Under the pieces are notes generated by a model that worked only from the letters and a program-made list of their open reading frames with translations, searched no databases and was not told the origin of the DNA. Of a stretch of 64,000 nucleotides of DNA, positions 1-8,366 are shown one piece after another. The number at the start of each line of letters is the position of its first letter. The stretch's first letter is position 1. The position numbers and the translations under genes are program-made. Source of the stretch: Anaerobacterium chartisolvens (GTDB taxonomy: Bacteria; Bacillota; Clostridia; Acetivibrionales; DSM-27016); contig NZ_QPJT01000002.1 of assembly GCF_003337415.1 (NCBI RefSeq), positions 111,291-175,290 of the forward strand, given 5' to 3'.

Positions 1-1019
1 CCACTACAAACTATTACCCGTATTCTCAAGACATGGGCGGCTACAATTATATAAGAAACTCTGTGAAGCTTACGGTGGATGCGTATGACGGTACCGTCGA
101 AGGCTATATAATTGACAGTACCGACCCCATAATAAACACCTATGCAAAAATGTATCCCGGAATATTTAAGGATGAGGCGATACCCGAGGACATTTCAAGC
201 CATATGAGATATCCCGAGGATCTGTTTAACGTTCAGACAGAGGTGCTCAAGCGCTACCATATAGATCCCGACTCACAGGAAAGGGATAACATATCGGTAT
301 TTTACGGAAATCAGGACAGGTGGGATATTGCGAAATATCCCGACAGGAGCAGCCCTGAGGGGGTAAAGGACATAGAGTCCTACTATAACATGATAAAGCT
401 GCCCGGAAACCTTGGGACAAAGGAGGAGCTTGTTCTTATGAGGCCGTTCACCCCGTCCGGGGAAAAGAACAATATGGTCTCATGGCTGGCGGTGAGGAAT
501 TCCAGCAAAAACTACGGCGAGATGGTGCTGTTTAACTTCCCCAAGAATACCAATATATTAGGCCCTGATCAGGTTGAGGTAAACATAAACCAGATAGGTG
601 AGATATCCGAAAGCATAACGCTGTGGGGGCAAAACGGTTCGGAGGTGTTTAAGGGAAGCTTGCTTGTAATACCCATAGAGGACAGTGTTCTTTATGTGGA
701 GCCTATATATATAAAATCCTCAAGAAATTCATCCATACCTCAGGTGAGAAAAATAGTAGTAGGGTATCAGCAGGGGAATGACTTTAAATACGGTGTGGGA
801 AATACGCTGGACTCGGCATTGGAAAACCTGTTTAAAGGGATATCCGATACTCCTGTAAAGCCTGATGACAGCAAAGTCCCCGGTGAGGGAGCGACGCCTC
901 CTGAAGAAACGGTAAATGACGATAAGCAAAAGGTAATAGACAACATTACCTCGAAATACAATGATATGAAGAAGCAGCTTGACGAGCTTGGAGAGCTTAT
1001 TGAGGAGCTGAACAGGTAG
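1..1019 (+). CDS. UPF0182 family membrane protein, C-terminal part
   Basis: The reading frame is already open at the left edge (first full codon at base 3), so the N-terminal part is missing. The visible 339 residues match the extracytoplasmic domain of UPF0182 (COG1615) proteins: the YYPYSQDMGGYNYIRNSVK stretch, KVTVDAYDGTV-like text and the late segment on a conserved pattern of tight turns. Full-length members carry about seven N-terminal membrane helices, which would lie left of the window. The last 60 residues are a Pro/Asp-rich linker followed by a charged, probably coiled-coil tail (KYNDMKKQLDELGELIEEL). The function of the family is unknown. The gene ends in a strong hairpin terminator and is transcriptionally separate from the ylxM operon. 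Confidence 0.85.
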   Translation, partial: TTNYYPYSQDMGGYNYIRNSVKLTVDAYDGTVEGYIIDSTDPIINTYAKMYPGIFKDEAIPEDISSHMRYPEDLFNVQTEVLKRYHIDPDSQERDNISVFYGNQDRWDIAKYPDRSSPEGVKDIESYYNMIKLPGNLGTKEELVLMRPFTPSGEKNNMVSWLAVRNSSKNYGEMVLFNFPKNTNILGPDQVEVNINQIGEISESITLWGQNGSEVFKGSLLVIPIEDSVLYVEPIYIKSSRNSSIPQVRKIVVGYQQGNDFKYGVGNTLDSALENLFKGISDTPVKPDDSKVPGEGATPPEETVNDDKQKVIDNITSKYNDMKKQLDELGELIEELNR

Positions 1020-1050
1020 GCTCTTTCGGATTAAAGAAATATATTTTATT

Positions 1051-1109
1051 TTAAAAATGCACCCCAAAGGTTAGATGCAAAAATCTAATATTTGGAGGTG
1101 CATTTTTAA
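1051..1109. terminator. Bidirectional hairpin terminator after the UPF0182 gene
   Basis: A perfect 13-bp inverted repeat (TTAAAAATGCACC at 1051-1063, GGTGCATTTTTAA at 1097-1109) encloses a second nested pairing (TTAGAT / ATCTAA). T-rich tails exist on both strands. It lies between the plus-strand UPF0182 gene and the minus-strand small membrane protein gene that converges on it, so it probably stops transcription from both sides. Confidence 0.8.
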
Positions 1110-1111
1110 AT

Positions 1112-1330
1112 TCAGCCCTTCTTTTCGCATTTTGATTTTATCCATTCGATTAAAAGACAAACAAAAAAGCATATGGCATAGGAAATAGCCAAATACAGCA
1201 ATGCCTGCTGCAATACAGGGGGATATGTACTGTTATAAAGCTGGGGAAGGAAGATACGAGGTAAAACCACAAAGCCGATTGTTACACCTATACTAACTCC
1301 TATTGCAGTTCTTAAAGCTCTTTTAAGCAT
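1112..1330 (-). CDS. Small two-helix membrane protein, unknown
   Basis: A 72-residue protein with two hydrophobic segments, about residues 9-27 (IGVSIGVTIGFVVLPRIF) and 42-62 (LLYLAISYAICFFVCLLIEW), and a Lys-rich C-terminus. A GGAAAGG ribosome site lies about 10 bases before the ATG. It converges on the UPF0182 gene and shares its terminator. I do not recognise a family. Start, stop, ribosome site and membrane pattern make a real gene more likely than not. Confidence 0.55.
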   Translation of the reverse strand: MLKRALRTAIGVSIGVTIGFVVLPRIFLPQLYNSTYPPVLQQALLYLAISYAICFFVCLLIEWIKSKCEKKG

Positions 1331-1426
1331 AATATTTAACCTTTCCGAATTGATGATTTGTGTAATGTAATAGCCTTTGCAGCTATAATAACATTTTTTC
1401 TTGCAGGAATAAAGGCAATCTTTCGC

Positions 1427-1455
1427 TTGACAAATGGTGCTCTATAAATTAGAAT
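1427..1455 (+). promoter_or_regulatory. Sigma-A promoter of the ylxM-ffh operon
   Basis: TTGACA at 1427-1432, a 17-base spacer and TAGAAT at 1450-1455. It is the only strong promoter seen ahead of the ylxM, ffh, rpsP, khpA, rimM, trmD series. A perfect 8-bp dyad lies just downstream in the untranslated leader. Confidence 0.7.
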
Positions 1456-1460
1456 AGGGT

Positions 1461-1480
1461 GTAAAGTAAAAATACTTTAC
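1461..1480. promoter_or_regulatory. Perfect 8-bp dyad in the ylxM leader
   Basis: GTAAAGTA (1461-1468) and TACTTTAC (1473-1480) are separated by AAAA. The dyad would start within a few bases of the transcription start and ends 18 bases before the ylxM ATG. It could be an operator or a 5' mRNA hairpin; the sequence alone does not decide. Confidence 0.4.
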
Positions 1481-1498
1481 AGGCTTTGGGTGCTTTTT

Positions 1499-1855
1499 AT
1501 GGATGATATTTATAGAACCTCTATGCTTTTGGACTTTTACGGGCAGCTTTTGACTGAGAGGCAGTATGAAATTCTCGATTTGCACTGCAATAACGACTAT
1601 TCCCTTGGGGAGATTGCGCAGCAGCTCAACATAAGCAGACAGGGAGTATTTGACAATGTAAAGAGGGCAAAGACGGCACTTGACGGGCTTGAAGATAAGC
1701 TGGGTCTGGTAAAAAAATTCGCGGAGCAAAAAAAAGAGGCGGAAGAGATTCTGCTCTGCTTGGGAAAAATAGACAAAGAGGTATTGGATCAGCAAAACAG
1801 AAGGATTTTTGACACTATTGAAGATAAAATAAAGGTGATTATCTCCAACAGCTAG
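1499..1855 (+). CDS. ylxM: UPF0122 HTH protein YlxM
   Basis: A 118-residue protein of the YlxM/p13 family. The N-terminal MDDIYRTSMLLDFYGQLLT and the helix-turn-helix text YSLGEIAQQLNISRQGVFDN are characteristic. In Firmicutes it is encoded next to ffh and has been linked to the signal recognition particle. A GTG at 1490 would add three residues, but family members start at the equivalent of this ATG. The C-terminus is helical and charged. It lies 44 bases upstream of ffh and should share its transcript. Confidence 0.88.
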   Translation: MDDIYRTSMLLDFYGQLLTERQYEILDLHCNNDYSLGEIAQQLNISRQGVFDNVKRAKTALDGLEDKLGLVKKFAEQKKEAEEILLCLGKIDKEVLDQQNRRIFDTIEDKIKVIISNS

Positions 1856-1899
1856 CCGGATACCGATTGATGGTGTTGGATTATACGGAGGTTTTTAAT

Positions 1900-3252
1900 A
1901 TGGCTGTATTTGAAGGCTTGTCCGAGAAGCTTCAGGAGACTATGAAAAAGCTCCGGGGCAAGGGTCGGGTGACTGAAAAAGATGTAAAGGAAATGATGCG
2001 GGAGATAAAGCTTGCTCTTCTTGAGGCCGATGTGAATTTTAAGGTGGTAAAGGACTTTATAGCAAAGGTTTCGGAAAGGGCTGTGGGGCAGGATGTGCTG
2101 GAAAGCCTCACTCCGGGGCAGCAGGTTATAAAAATTGTAAACGATGAGCTGATAGATTTGATGGGGAGGGAGCAGAGCAAGGTATCCTTTTCTTCAAGGC
2201 CCCCCACGGTGTTTATGATGGTAGGGCTTCAGGGCTCGGGTAAGACAACAACCTCCGGGAAGCTGGCAAACCTTATGCGAAAGCAGGGCAAAAATCCTCT
2301 TCTTGTCGCATGTGACGTATACAGGCCCGCAGCCATAAAGCAGCTTCAGGTTGTGGGAAACCAGCTTGGAATACCTGTTTTTTCAATGGGCGACAGCTTA
2401 AGCCCCGTTGATATTGCAAAAGCTTCAATAGAACATGCCGCTTCAAAGCAGCATGATCTGGTAATAATAGATACTGCGGGACGCCTTCATATAGACGAGG
2501 GGCTTATGGATGAGCTGCTTAACATAAAAAATTCCGTTAAGCCTCATGAAATTCTTTTGGTAGTAGACTCAATGACAGGACAGGATGCCGTAAACGTTGC
2601 CGACAGCTTCAATAAGAAGCTTGGGGTGGACGGAATGGTGCTTACCAAGCTTGACGGTGATACAAGAGGCGGTGCCGCCATTTCTACAAAGGCGGTAACG
2701 GGAAAGCCGATAAAGTTTGTAGGTATGGGAGAAAAGCTCAGTGATCTCGAGCCCTTTTTCCCTGACAGGATGGTTTCTAGAATACTGGGAATGGGCGATG
2801 TATTAAGCCTGATTGAAAAGGCGCAGGATGCTTTTGACGAGAAAAAGGCCATAGAAATGGAAAAGAAAATGCGTACAATGCAGTTTACCTTTGACGATTT
2901 TCTTGAGCAAATGCAGCAGGTAAAAAAGATGGGCCCTTTAAGTCAGGTATTGAACATGATTCCGGGTATGAATGCCAAGGCTTTGCAGGGAGTTGACATA
3001 GACGGAGAGGAAAAGAATCTTGCCAGAACCGAGGCCATAATAAAATCCATGACCAGACAGGAGAGAAATGATTCCTCAATTATTAACGGCAGCAGAAGAA
3101 AAAGGATTGCCGCCGGGAGCGGGACATCTGTTCAGGAAGTGAACAAGCTGCTTAAGAGCTTTGAGGAAATGAAGAAAATGTTTAAAATGATGAGCGACAT
3201 GAATAAGCATGGAAAAAAGAAGCTTGGGAAATTCAATTTTCCGATAGGATAA
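1900..3252 (+). CDS. ffh: Signal recognition particle protein Ffh
   Basis: The 450-residue SRP GTPase binds 4.5S/SRP RNA and signal sequences and docks with FtsY for co-translational targeting. The NG domain shows G1 GLQGSGKTT (about 109-117), DTAGRLH, TKLDGD and GMGEK. The C-terminal M domain is methionine-rich (MRTMQFTFDDFLEQM; MKKMFKMMSDM) and has the RNA-binding SRRKRIAAGSG motif. The start chosen is the ATG at 1900 (MAVFEGLSEK), which has an ACGGAGG ribosome site; an upstream in-frame ATG at 1867 lacks one. ylxM lies just upstream and rpsP follows after 144 bases. Confidence 0.98.
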   Translation: MAVFEGLSEKLQETMKKLRGKGRVTEKDVKEMMREIKLALLEADVNFKVVKDFIAKVSERAVGQDVLESLTPGQQVIKIVNDELIDLMGREQSKVSFSSRPPTVFMMVGLQGSGKTTTSGKLANLMRKQGKNPLLVACDVYRPAAIKQLQVVGNQLGIPVFSMGDSLSPVDIAKASIEHAASKQHDLVIIDTAGRLHIDEGLMDELLNIKNSVKPHEILLVVDSMTGQDAVNVADSFNKKLGVDGMVLTKLDGDTRGGAAISTKAVTGKPIKFVGMGEKLSDLEPFFPDRMVSRILGMGDVLSLIEKAQDAFDEKKAIEMEKKMRTMQFTFDDFLEQMQQVKKMGPLSQVLNMIPGMNAKALQGVDIDGEEKNLARTEAIIKSMTRQERNDSSIINGSRRKRIAAGSGTSVQEVNKLLKSFEEMKKMFKMMSDMNKHGKKKLGKFNFPIG

Positions 3253-3396
3253 AATATGGTAGCCGGTTTGGATAACAGAGACTTAAAGCTTGTGCTATCC
3301 CTCCGCTATTAATATAAAATTAATAATTCGGGCGTTTATAATTGTCAATTTACAAATTGTAAGCTGTCCATGAGAACTAAGAAAGGGGTGAAAACA

Positions 3397-3642
3397 ATGG
3401 CAGTTAAAATAAGATTGAAAAGAATCGGAGCTAAAAAGGCGCCTTTTTACAGAGTGGTTGTTGCCGACTCCCGGTATCCGAGAGACGGAAGATTCATAGA
3501 GGAAATAGGTACTTATAATCCCATAGCTAACCCTTCCGTCATCAACATAGACGGAGAGAAAGCCTCTACATGGCTTAAAAATGGAGCGCAGCCTACAGAT
3601 ACTGTAAAATCTTTACTTAAGAAGGTCGGAGTGATACAATAA
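3397..3642 (+). CDS. rpsP: 30S ribosomal protein S16
   Basis: An 81-residue protein with typical S16 sequence: [40 protein letters not shown]. It assembles early in the 5' domain of the small subunit. The start is the ATG at 3397, preceded by GAAAGGGGTG; an in-frame ATG at 3370 would add nine atypical residues. The order ffh-rpsP-khpA-rimM-trmD-rplS is the standard clostridial one. Confidence 0.97.
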   Translation: MAVKIRLKRIGAKKAPFYRVVVADSRYPRDGRFIEEIGTYNPIANPSVINIDGEKASTWLKNGAQPTDTVKSLLKKVGVIQ

Positions 3643-3688
3643 AATGATAAATTTTATAAGTACACTGATTGACGGGAGGTAATTAATT

Positions 3689-3919
3689 ATGAAAGAACTT
3701 CTCGAAGCTATTGCGAAAGCATTGGTTGATTATCCTGACGAGGTATCGGTAAATGAGGTTGAAGGCGAGAGATCCCTTATCCTTGAATTAAAGGTTTCAA
3801 AAGAGGACATGGGAAAGGTTATAGGAAAGCAGGGCAGAATTGCCAAGGCAATCAGAACGGTGGTAAAAGCTGCGGCAATAAAGGACGACAAAAGAGTGGT
3901 TGTAGAAATAATGCAATAA
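3689..3919 (+). CDS. khpA: KH-domain RNA-binding protein KhpA (YlqC)
   Basis: A 76-residue single KH domain of the UPF0109 family. The GxxG-type loop appears as GKVIGKQGRIAKAIRTVVKAAA. The family binds RNA and in Gram-positive bacteria is linked to cell-division and envelope control together with KhpB/Jag. GGGAGGT precedes the ATG. It sits between rpsP and rimM as in other Firmicutes. Confidence 0.93.
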   Translation: MKELLEAIAKALVDYPDEVSVNEVEGERSLILELKVSKEDMGKVIGKQGRIAKAIRTVVKAAAIKDDKRVVVEIMQ

Positions 3920-3943
3920 TGCTTAACAATTCGTTGTTCTAAA

Positions 3944-3966
3944 GGGGGCACTCCTAAAGTGTCCCC
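3944..3966 (+). terminator. GC-rich hairpin after khpA
   Basis: GGGGGCACT and AGTGTCCCC pair across a short CTAAA loop with one G-T wobble. There is no T-run after it, so it is more likely an attenuating or mRNA-stabilising hairpin inside the operon than a full terminator. Confidence 0.45.
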
Positions 3967-3988
3967 GAATAATTTAACTATATAGGAC

Positions 3989-4074
3989 GCGATAAAGATT
4001 TTACAAACATAGAGGATATAATTGCTTGCAGAAATTTTTAATAGCTTATATCCTCCATGTAAAATCTTTATCGC
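3989..4074 (+). repeat. Inverted-repeat element copy 1, internally deleted
   Basis: The ends GCGATAAAGATTTTACA (3989-4005) and TGTAAAATCTTTATCGC (4058-4074) are the termini of the repeat family also present at 13772, 20953, 29346 and 45654. Here the left arm runs up to AATAGC and then jumps directly to the distal part of the right arm, so the apical hairpin is missing (86 bp against about 185). The outer flanks read AACTATATAGGAC on the left and TACATATATAGTT on the right. The core ends 34 bases before the rimM ATG. Confidence 0.9.
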
Positions 4075-4108
4075 TACATATATAGTTGCAGCCGGGCAGG
4101 TGGAATGG

Positions 4109-4612
4109 ATGCATGAATATTTGCAGGTAGGAAAGATCTGCAACACGCATGGTGTAAGGGGAGAGGTTAAGGTAATACCCTTGACTGATAATCCCGAGAG
4201 ATTTAAAGACTTAAAAAGTATTTTTATTGAAACAGAGGGGACTAACAAGCAATATGACATTGACAGTGTCAGGTATTCAAAAAATCTCGTTCTGTTAAAG
4301 CTGAAGAATATTGACAGCATAGACGATGCGCAAAGACTTAAAGATACGTATATTGTCATTGACAGGGAAAATGCCGTAAAGCTTCCCCCCCAGAGCTACT
4401 ATATCTGTGATCTTATAGGCTGTGGTGTTTATGATGAAGAGGGAAAAAAGCTAGGCATTTTAAGTAACGTATTAAAAACGGGGAGCAATGATGTATACAT
4501 TGTAAGGGACGAAAACAACAAGGAGCTTCTCATACCTGCCTTAAAAAGCGTGGTCAAGAGAGTTTCTATAGAAGATAGAATTATAGAGGTAGAGCTGCCC
4601 GACGGCTTGTAG
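4109..4612 (+). CDS. rimM: 16S rRNA processing protein RimM
   Basis: A 167-residue ribosome maturation factor acting on the 30S head through S19. The RimM N domain starts at YLQVGKICNTHGVRGEVKV. The C-terminal PRC-barrel domain shows YYICDLIGCGVYDEEGKKLG and ends in DDRIIEVELPDGL-type text. The ATG at 4109 has an AGGTGG site. The frame stays open upstream through the repeat element (to TTG 4022), which would add 29 unrelated residues; that extension is not family sequence. It lies directly before trmD, as usual. Confidence 0.95.
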   Translation: MHEYLQVGKICNTHGVRGEVKVIPLTDNPERFKDLKSIFIETEGTNKQYDIDSVRYSKNLVLLKLKNIDSIDDAQRLKDTYIVIDRENAVKLPPQSYYICDLIGCGVYDEEGKKLGILSNVLKTGSNDVYIVRDENNKELLIPALKSVVKRVSIEDRIIEVELPDGL

Positions 4613-4661
4613 GGAACGCCCCCCGTGGCGTTCCGTTTGCGGCATTCCGTTTGCGGCGTTC
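4612..4661 (+). repeat. GGCGTTCC hairpin and 14-nt tandem units
   Basis: Just after the rimM stop, GGAACGCC pairs with GGCGTTCC. It runs into an approximate 14-base tandem repeat (GGCGTTCCGTTTGC, GGCATTCCGTTTGC, GGCGTTCCG). It may be an intra-operonic hairpin between rimM and trmD. The repeat is short and its origin is unclear. Confidence 0.5.
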
Positions 4662-4739
4662 CGCCCCAACTGATGCCATAATCAACAAAGAGTGCAAGGG
4701 GTTTTAAAACGCCTTTCGGCATATTGAGAGGATTTTCTA

Positions 4740-5438
4740 ATGAGATTTGATGTGCTTACGCTTTTTCCGGGTATATTTTCCGCCGTCATGGGTGAGAGCA
4801 TAATAGGGCGGGCAAGGGAAAGCGGCATAATACAAGTAAACGCAATAAACATAAGGGATTTTTCAAAGGACAAGCACAAAAAAACCGACGATTATCCTTA
4901 CGGCGGCGGTAATGGTATGGTAATGACATCACAGCCCATTTATGATGCTTACAGACATGTCATCGGTGATCTTCCCTACAGGCCCAGGGTGATATACTTA
5001 AGCCCGCAGGGAGCCTGCTTTAATCAGAGCAGGGCCGAGGAGCTAAAGCGTGAGGAACACCTGATTCTCCTTTGCGGCCACTATGAGGGAATAGATGAGA
5101 GGATAATAGAGGAGATAGTGGATGAGGAAATTTCAATAGGCGACTATGTCCTGACAGGCGGAGAGCTTGCCGCAATGGTTATGATCGACTGCATAAGCAG
5201 GCTTGTACCGGGGGTGCTTTCAAACGAGGCCTCCTGTGTCGAGGAGTCCCACTGCAACGGATTGCTTGAGTACCCTCAATATACAAGGCCATATGAGTTT
5301 AACGGAAAGACTGTGCCGGACGTTCTTATGTCGGGGCACCACGCCAACATTGAAAATTGGAGGCGGAAGCAGTCCATAGAGAGAACGCGCACAAAGCGTC
5401 CCGATTTATACCGCAAATTTATGGATTCCAATTCATAG
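4740..5438 (+). CDS. trmD: tRNA (guanine37-N1)-methyltransferase TrmD
   Basis: The 232-residue SPOUT-class enzyme methylates G37 next to the anticodon using S-adenosylmethionine. Visible marks are MRFDVLTLFPGIF, YGGGNGMVM, SPQG, LLCGHYEGIDER and the trefoil-knot segment SIGDYVLTGGELAAMVMID, with the usual C-terminal helix (RRKQSIERTRTKRPDL). The ATG at 4740 follows GAGAGGA. It lies in the rimM-trmD-rplS block. Confidence 0.98.
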   Translation: MRFDVLTLFPGIFSAVMGESIIGRARESGIIQVNAINIRDFSKDKHKKTDDYPYGGGNGMVMTSQPIYDAYRHVIGDLPYRPRVIYLSPQGACFNQSRAEELKREEHLILLCGHYEGIDERIIEEIVDEEISIGDYVLTGGELAAMVMIDCISRLVPGVLSNEASCVEESHCNGLLEYPQYTRPYEFNGKTVPDVLMSGHHANIENWRRKQSIERTRTKRPDLYRKFMDSNS

Positions 5439-5481
5439 CTTTTTAGGCGGTCTGTAATTTTGGTAAAGACGGAAAAAGTTA

Positions 5482-5510
5482 TTTACATCTATAGGTATTT
5501 ATGATATAAT
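5482..5510 (+). promoter_or_regulatory. Sigma-A promoter of rplS
   Basis: TTTACA (5482-5487), a 17-base spacer and TATAAT (5505-5510). This gives rplS its own promoter besides read-through from trmD. The roughly 75-base leader that follows contains CAAGAACG and GGAGG segments and could correspond to the known L19 leader RNA of Firmicutes, but I cannot fold it convincingly by eye. Confidence 0.7.
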
Positions 5511-5592
5511 ACTCTGCGTGTGTATTACGGACGGTCCTCTGTACTGTATATATCGAGTGCAAGAACGTTCAGGAAAGAGAGGAGGAATATAA

Positions 5593-5952
5593 ATGGATAT
5601 AATAAGGGCTATAGAACAGGAACAGATTAGAACTGATATGCCAAAGCTGGAAATCGGTGATTATGTTAAGGTTCACATAAAGGTCAAAGAGGGAACGAGG
5701 GAAAGACTTCAGATTTTTGAAGGCACTGTAATAGCTATTAAGGGTTCGGGTCTGAAAGAGACCTTTACTGTAAGAAGAATTTCTTACGGCGTAGGTGTTG
5801 AAAGAATTCTGCCGGTGCATTCTCCTAAAATCGGACATATTGAGGTTATAAGAAAAGGTAAGGTAAGGAGAGCCAAGCTGTACTACCTGCGTGACAGAGT
5901 GGGCAAGGCTGCAAAGGTCAAGGAAAAGCTGGATGTTAAATCAAAACAATAA
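5593..5952 (+). CDS. rplS: 50S ribosomal protein L19
   Basis: A 119-residue protein with clear L19 text: [47 protein letters not shown] and [12 protein letters not shown]. It sits at the 30S-50S interface. GAGGAGG lies just before the ATG. Transcription probably ends at the perfect hairpin right after the stop. Confidence 0.98.
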   Translation: MDIIRAIEQEQIRTDMPKLEIGDYVKVHIKVKEGTRERLQIFEGTVIAIKGSGLKETFTVRRISYGVGVERILPVHSPKIGHIEVIRKGKVRRAKLYYLRDRVGKAAKVKEKLDVKSKQ

Positions 5953-5954
5953 CA

Positions 5955-5997
5955 TATATAACAAAAGGGACAATATTAGTGTCCCTTTTGTTATATA
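5955..5997 (+). terminator. Terminator after rplS
   Basis: A perfect 18-bp inverted repeat (5955-5972 with 5980-5997) around the 7-base loop ATATTAG. The core is AAAAGGGACA / TGTCCCTTTT. The right arm carries the T-rich stretch. Confidence 0.85.
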
Positions 5998-6022
5998 AAT
6001 ATAAAGATAGGTAGTTGATATT

Positions 6023-6628
6023 ATGGATTTGAATGAACCTGTGGCAAGCGGAAAAAGGGATAAAAGGAGCGGTCTTAGGGAAGTAATGGAGTGGGTGCAG
6101 GCAATACTTATTGCCGTTGTCCTTGCGTTTTTAATAAGGGGCTTTATTTTTGAGCAGGCTATGGTGGAGGGAAGCTCTATGGATAATACTCTTCACAATA
6201 ATCAGAGGCTCATAATATACAAGCTCGGTTATTATTTCAGTCCGCCTGAAAGACGCGACATAATCATTCTTGAGTATAAGCAGGGCATGTTTAAGTATCT
6301 GCCCTTCCCCGATCCTGATGAAGTAGATTACATAAAGAGGGTTATAGCAATTCCGGGGGATGTAGTGGATATAAACGGCGACGGGTACGTATACGTCAAC
6401 GGCGAAAGGCTGAAGGAGCCTTATGTGAAGGGAGTCACGGCTCCTAACGGAATGGTTTTTCCCATAACGATACCTGAGAAAAAGGTATTTGTTCTGGGAG
6501 ATAACAGGGAATACAGCAGCGACAGCAGGCAAATCGGACTGATAGACTTTGACAGGATAAGGGGAAAGGCTGTTTACAGGATATTTCCCTTTAAGGATTG
6601 GGGAACTTTATACGATAATTTGAAGTAA
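6023..6628 (+). CDS. lepB: Signal peptidase I
   Basis: A 201-residue type I signal peptidase. It has one N-terminal membrane anchor (about 26-44, VQAILIAVVLAFLIRGFIF), the catalytic Ser in EGSSM (Ser52) and the general-base Lys in DYIKRVIAIPGD (Lys105). The later box DNRxxSxDSR appears as GDNREYSSDSRQIG. It releases secreted proteins at the outer face of the membrane. It stands between rplS and rbgA, a common clostridial arrangement, behind the rplS terminator. Confidence 0.96.
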   Translation: MDLNEPVASGKRDKRSGLREVMEWVQAILIAVVLAFLIRGFIFEQAMVEGSSMDNTLHNNQRLIIYKLGYYFSPPERRDIIILEYKQGMFKYLPFPDPDEVDYIKRVIAIPGDVVDINGDGYVYVNGERLKEPYVKGVTAPNGMVFPITIPEKKVFVLGDNREYSSDSRQIGLIDFDRIRGKAVYRIFPFKDWGTLYDNLK

Positions 6629-6657
6629 GGGCCGAGAAAGAAAAATGGAGGAAGATA

Positions 6658-7527
6658 ATGAATATACAATGGTTTCCGGGACATATGGCAAAGACAAGAA
6701 GGCTTGTTTCGGAAAATCTGAAGCTGATAGACGTAGTTATAGAGCTGCTGGATGCCCGGATTCCCGTAAGCAGCAAGAACCCCGAGATAGATGAATTGAT
6801 TAAGGGCAAGCCACGGCTCATTGCGCTCAACAAGTCTGATCTTGCCGATCAGGCAGTGTCGTCGGAGTGGAGCAAATGGTATGGCTTAAATGGCTATACC
6901 AATATTTTTATTGATTCAGTAAAGGGCAGGGGAATAAATGAGCTGAAGTCAAGACTGCGTGAAATTATGCGGGAAAAGATAGAGAGGGAGAAGCAAAAGG
7001 GACGCATTTCCCGCCCAATCAGGACCATGGTTGTAGGGATACCAAATGTAGGAAAGTCCTCCTTTATAAACAGGATCGCAGGAAAGGCCAGTGCCGCAAC
7101 CGGTGACAGGCCGGGAGTTACGCGCGGAAAGCAGTGGATAAGGATTAATGAGCAAATAGAGCTTTTAGACACCCCGGGCATTTTATGGCCTAAGTTTGAG
7201 GACAAAAGGGTGGGCATGAATTTGGCTTTTACAGGTGCCATTAAGGATGATATAATTGATACTATAGAGCTTGCGGCTTCTCTGCTTGAAAGGCTTGCCC
7301 AAGTATACCCGGAAAACCTTAAGGGCAGGTTTAAGCTGGAGCCGTTGGAGGATAAGACGGGGCTTGAGCTTCTGGAAATGGCAGGGAGAAGAAGAGGCTG
7401 CATTATATCGGGGGGACAAATAGACTTTTCGAGGATATCCGCTATTGTACTGGATGAATTCAGGGGAGGAAGGATTGGAAGCATCAGTCTGGAAACGCCT
7501 GGGGAAATTATAAAACAGGGGATATAG
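6658..7527 (+). CDS. rbgA: Ribosome biogenesis GTPase RbgA (YlqF)
   Basis: A 289-residue circularly permuted GTPase needed for late assembly of the 50S subunit. Motif order is G4 LNKSDL (about 59-64), G1 GIPNVGKSS (about 126-134), then G3 DTPGIL, as expected for the YlqF/MTG1 family. The N-terminal NIQWFPGHMAKTRR is the family signature. GGAGGAAG precedes the ATG. The rnhB start follows the stop after two bases. Confidence 0.97.
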   Translation: MNIQWFPGHMAKTRRLVSENLKLIDVVIELLDARIPVSSKNPEIDELIKGKPRLIALNKSDLADQAVSSEWSKWYGLNGYTNIFIDSVKGRGINELKSRLREIMREKIEREKQKGRISRPIRTMVVGIPNVGKSSFINRIAGKASAATGDRPGVTRGKQWIRINEQIELLDTPGILWPKFEDKRVGMNLAFTGAIKDDIIDTIELAASLLERLAQVYPENLKGRFKLEPLEDKTGLELLEMAGRRRGCIISGGQIDFSRISAIVLDEFRGGRIGSISLETPGEIIKQGI

Positions 7528-7529
7528 GC

Positions 7530-8303
7530 ATGTCTGATAAATTTACAGTTAAGTATGTTGAAGAGAAGATAAGGCATATGACGCCTGATGATGCCGTGCA
7601 ATACATAGAAGACTTGCGCCAAAACGGGAACATGAGGCTTGAAAAGCTTTTAATAAAATATCTGAGAAAAAAAGAGGCCCATGAAAAAGAGCTTGACAGA
7701 CTTAGAAAAATGCGGGCTTATGAAGATGAAGCGGCAAGCAGGGGCTTTAAGCTGGTGGCAGGCATTGACGAGGCGGGAAGAGGCCCTCTGGCAGGCCCTG
7801 TTGTGGCGGCTGCCGTGATACTGCCGGAAAATGCGATGATAGAGGGCATAAACGATTCCAAGCAGGTTTCGGCTGCTAAGAGAGACGCTTTGTTTGATAT
7901 AATTAAAGAAAAGGCTGTTTGCTATGGAATAGGTATTGCCGACGAGAAATGCATTGACGAAATTAACATTTTAAACGCCACAAAAAAGGCAATGGGGCTT
8001 GCTGTGGAGGCACTTAAGCCCGCTCCCGATTTTCTCCTTATAGATGCGGTGGAGCTTAAGGCTGACGGCATGGGGATGAGGGCCCTTATAAAGGGAGATT
8101 GCCTGAGCATGTCGATTGCGGCGGCATCTATTCTTGCAAAGGTTACAAGAGACAGGATTATAGACGGAATGGACAGGGATTATCCCCAGTACGGCTTTTC
8201 AAAGCATAAGGGATACGGCACGCGCGAGCATATAGAGGCTATAAAAAAATTCGGAATTTGTCCGATACATAGAATAAGCTTCACAAAGAATTTTGTGGGC
8301 TGA
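7530..8303 (+). CDS. rnhB: Ribonuclease HII
   Basis: A 257-residue type 2 RNase H that cuts the RNA strand at ribonucleotides in DNA and in RNA-DNA hybrids. Catalytic text: AGIDEAGRGPLAGPVVAAAV (Asp-Glu pair), NDSKQVS, DAVELK and ASILAKVTRDR. About 70 extra N-terminal residues (helical, charged) precede the catalytic domain, as in Bacillus RnhB. The ATG is two bases after the rbgA stop, so translation is probably coupled. Confidence 0.97.
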   Translation: MSDKFTVKYVEEKIRHMTPDDAVQYIEDLRQNGNMRLEKLLIKYLRKKEAHEKELDRLRKMRAYEDEAASRGFKLVAGIDEAGRGPLAGPVVAAAVILPENAMIEGINDSKQVSAAKRDALFDIIKEKAVCYGIGIADEKCIDEINILNATKKAMGLAVEALKPAPDFLLIDAVELKADGMGMRALIKGDCLSMSIAAASILAKVTRDRIIDGMDRDYPQYGFSKHKGYGTREHIEAIKKFGICPIHRISFTKNFVG

Positions 8304-8366
8304 TATATATGTAAAAGCTTTATTGTATATGCTTTAAAAAAGCTTTTGCCTAAAGGGGAGTTAGTT

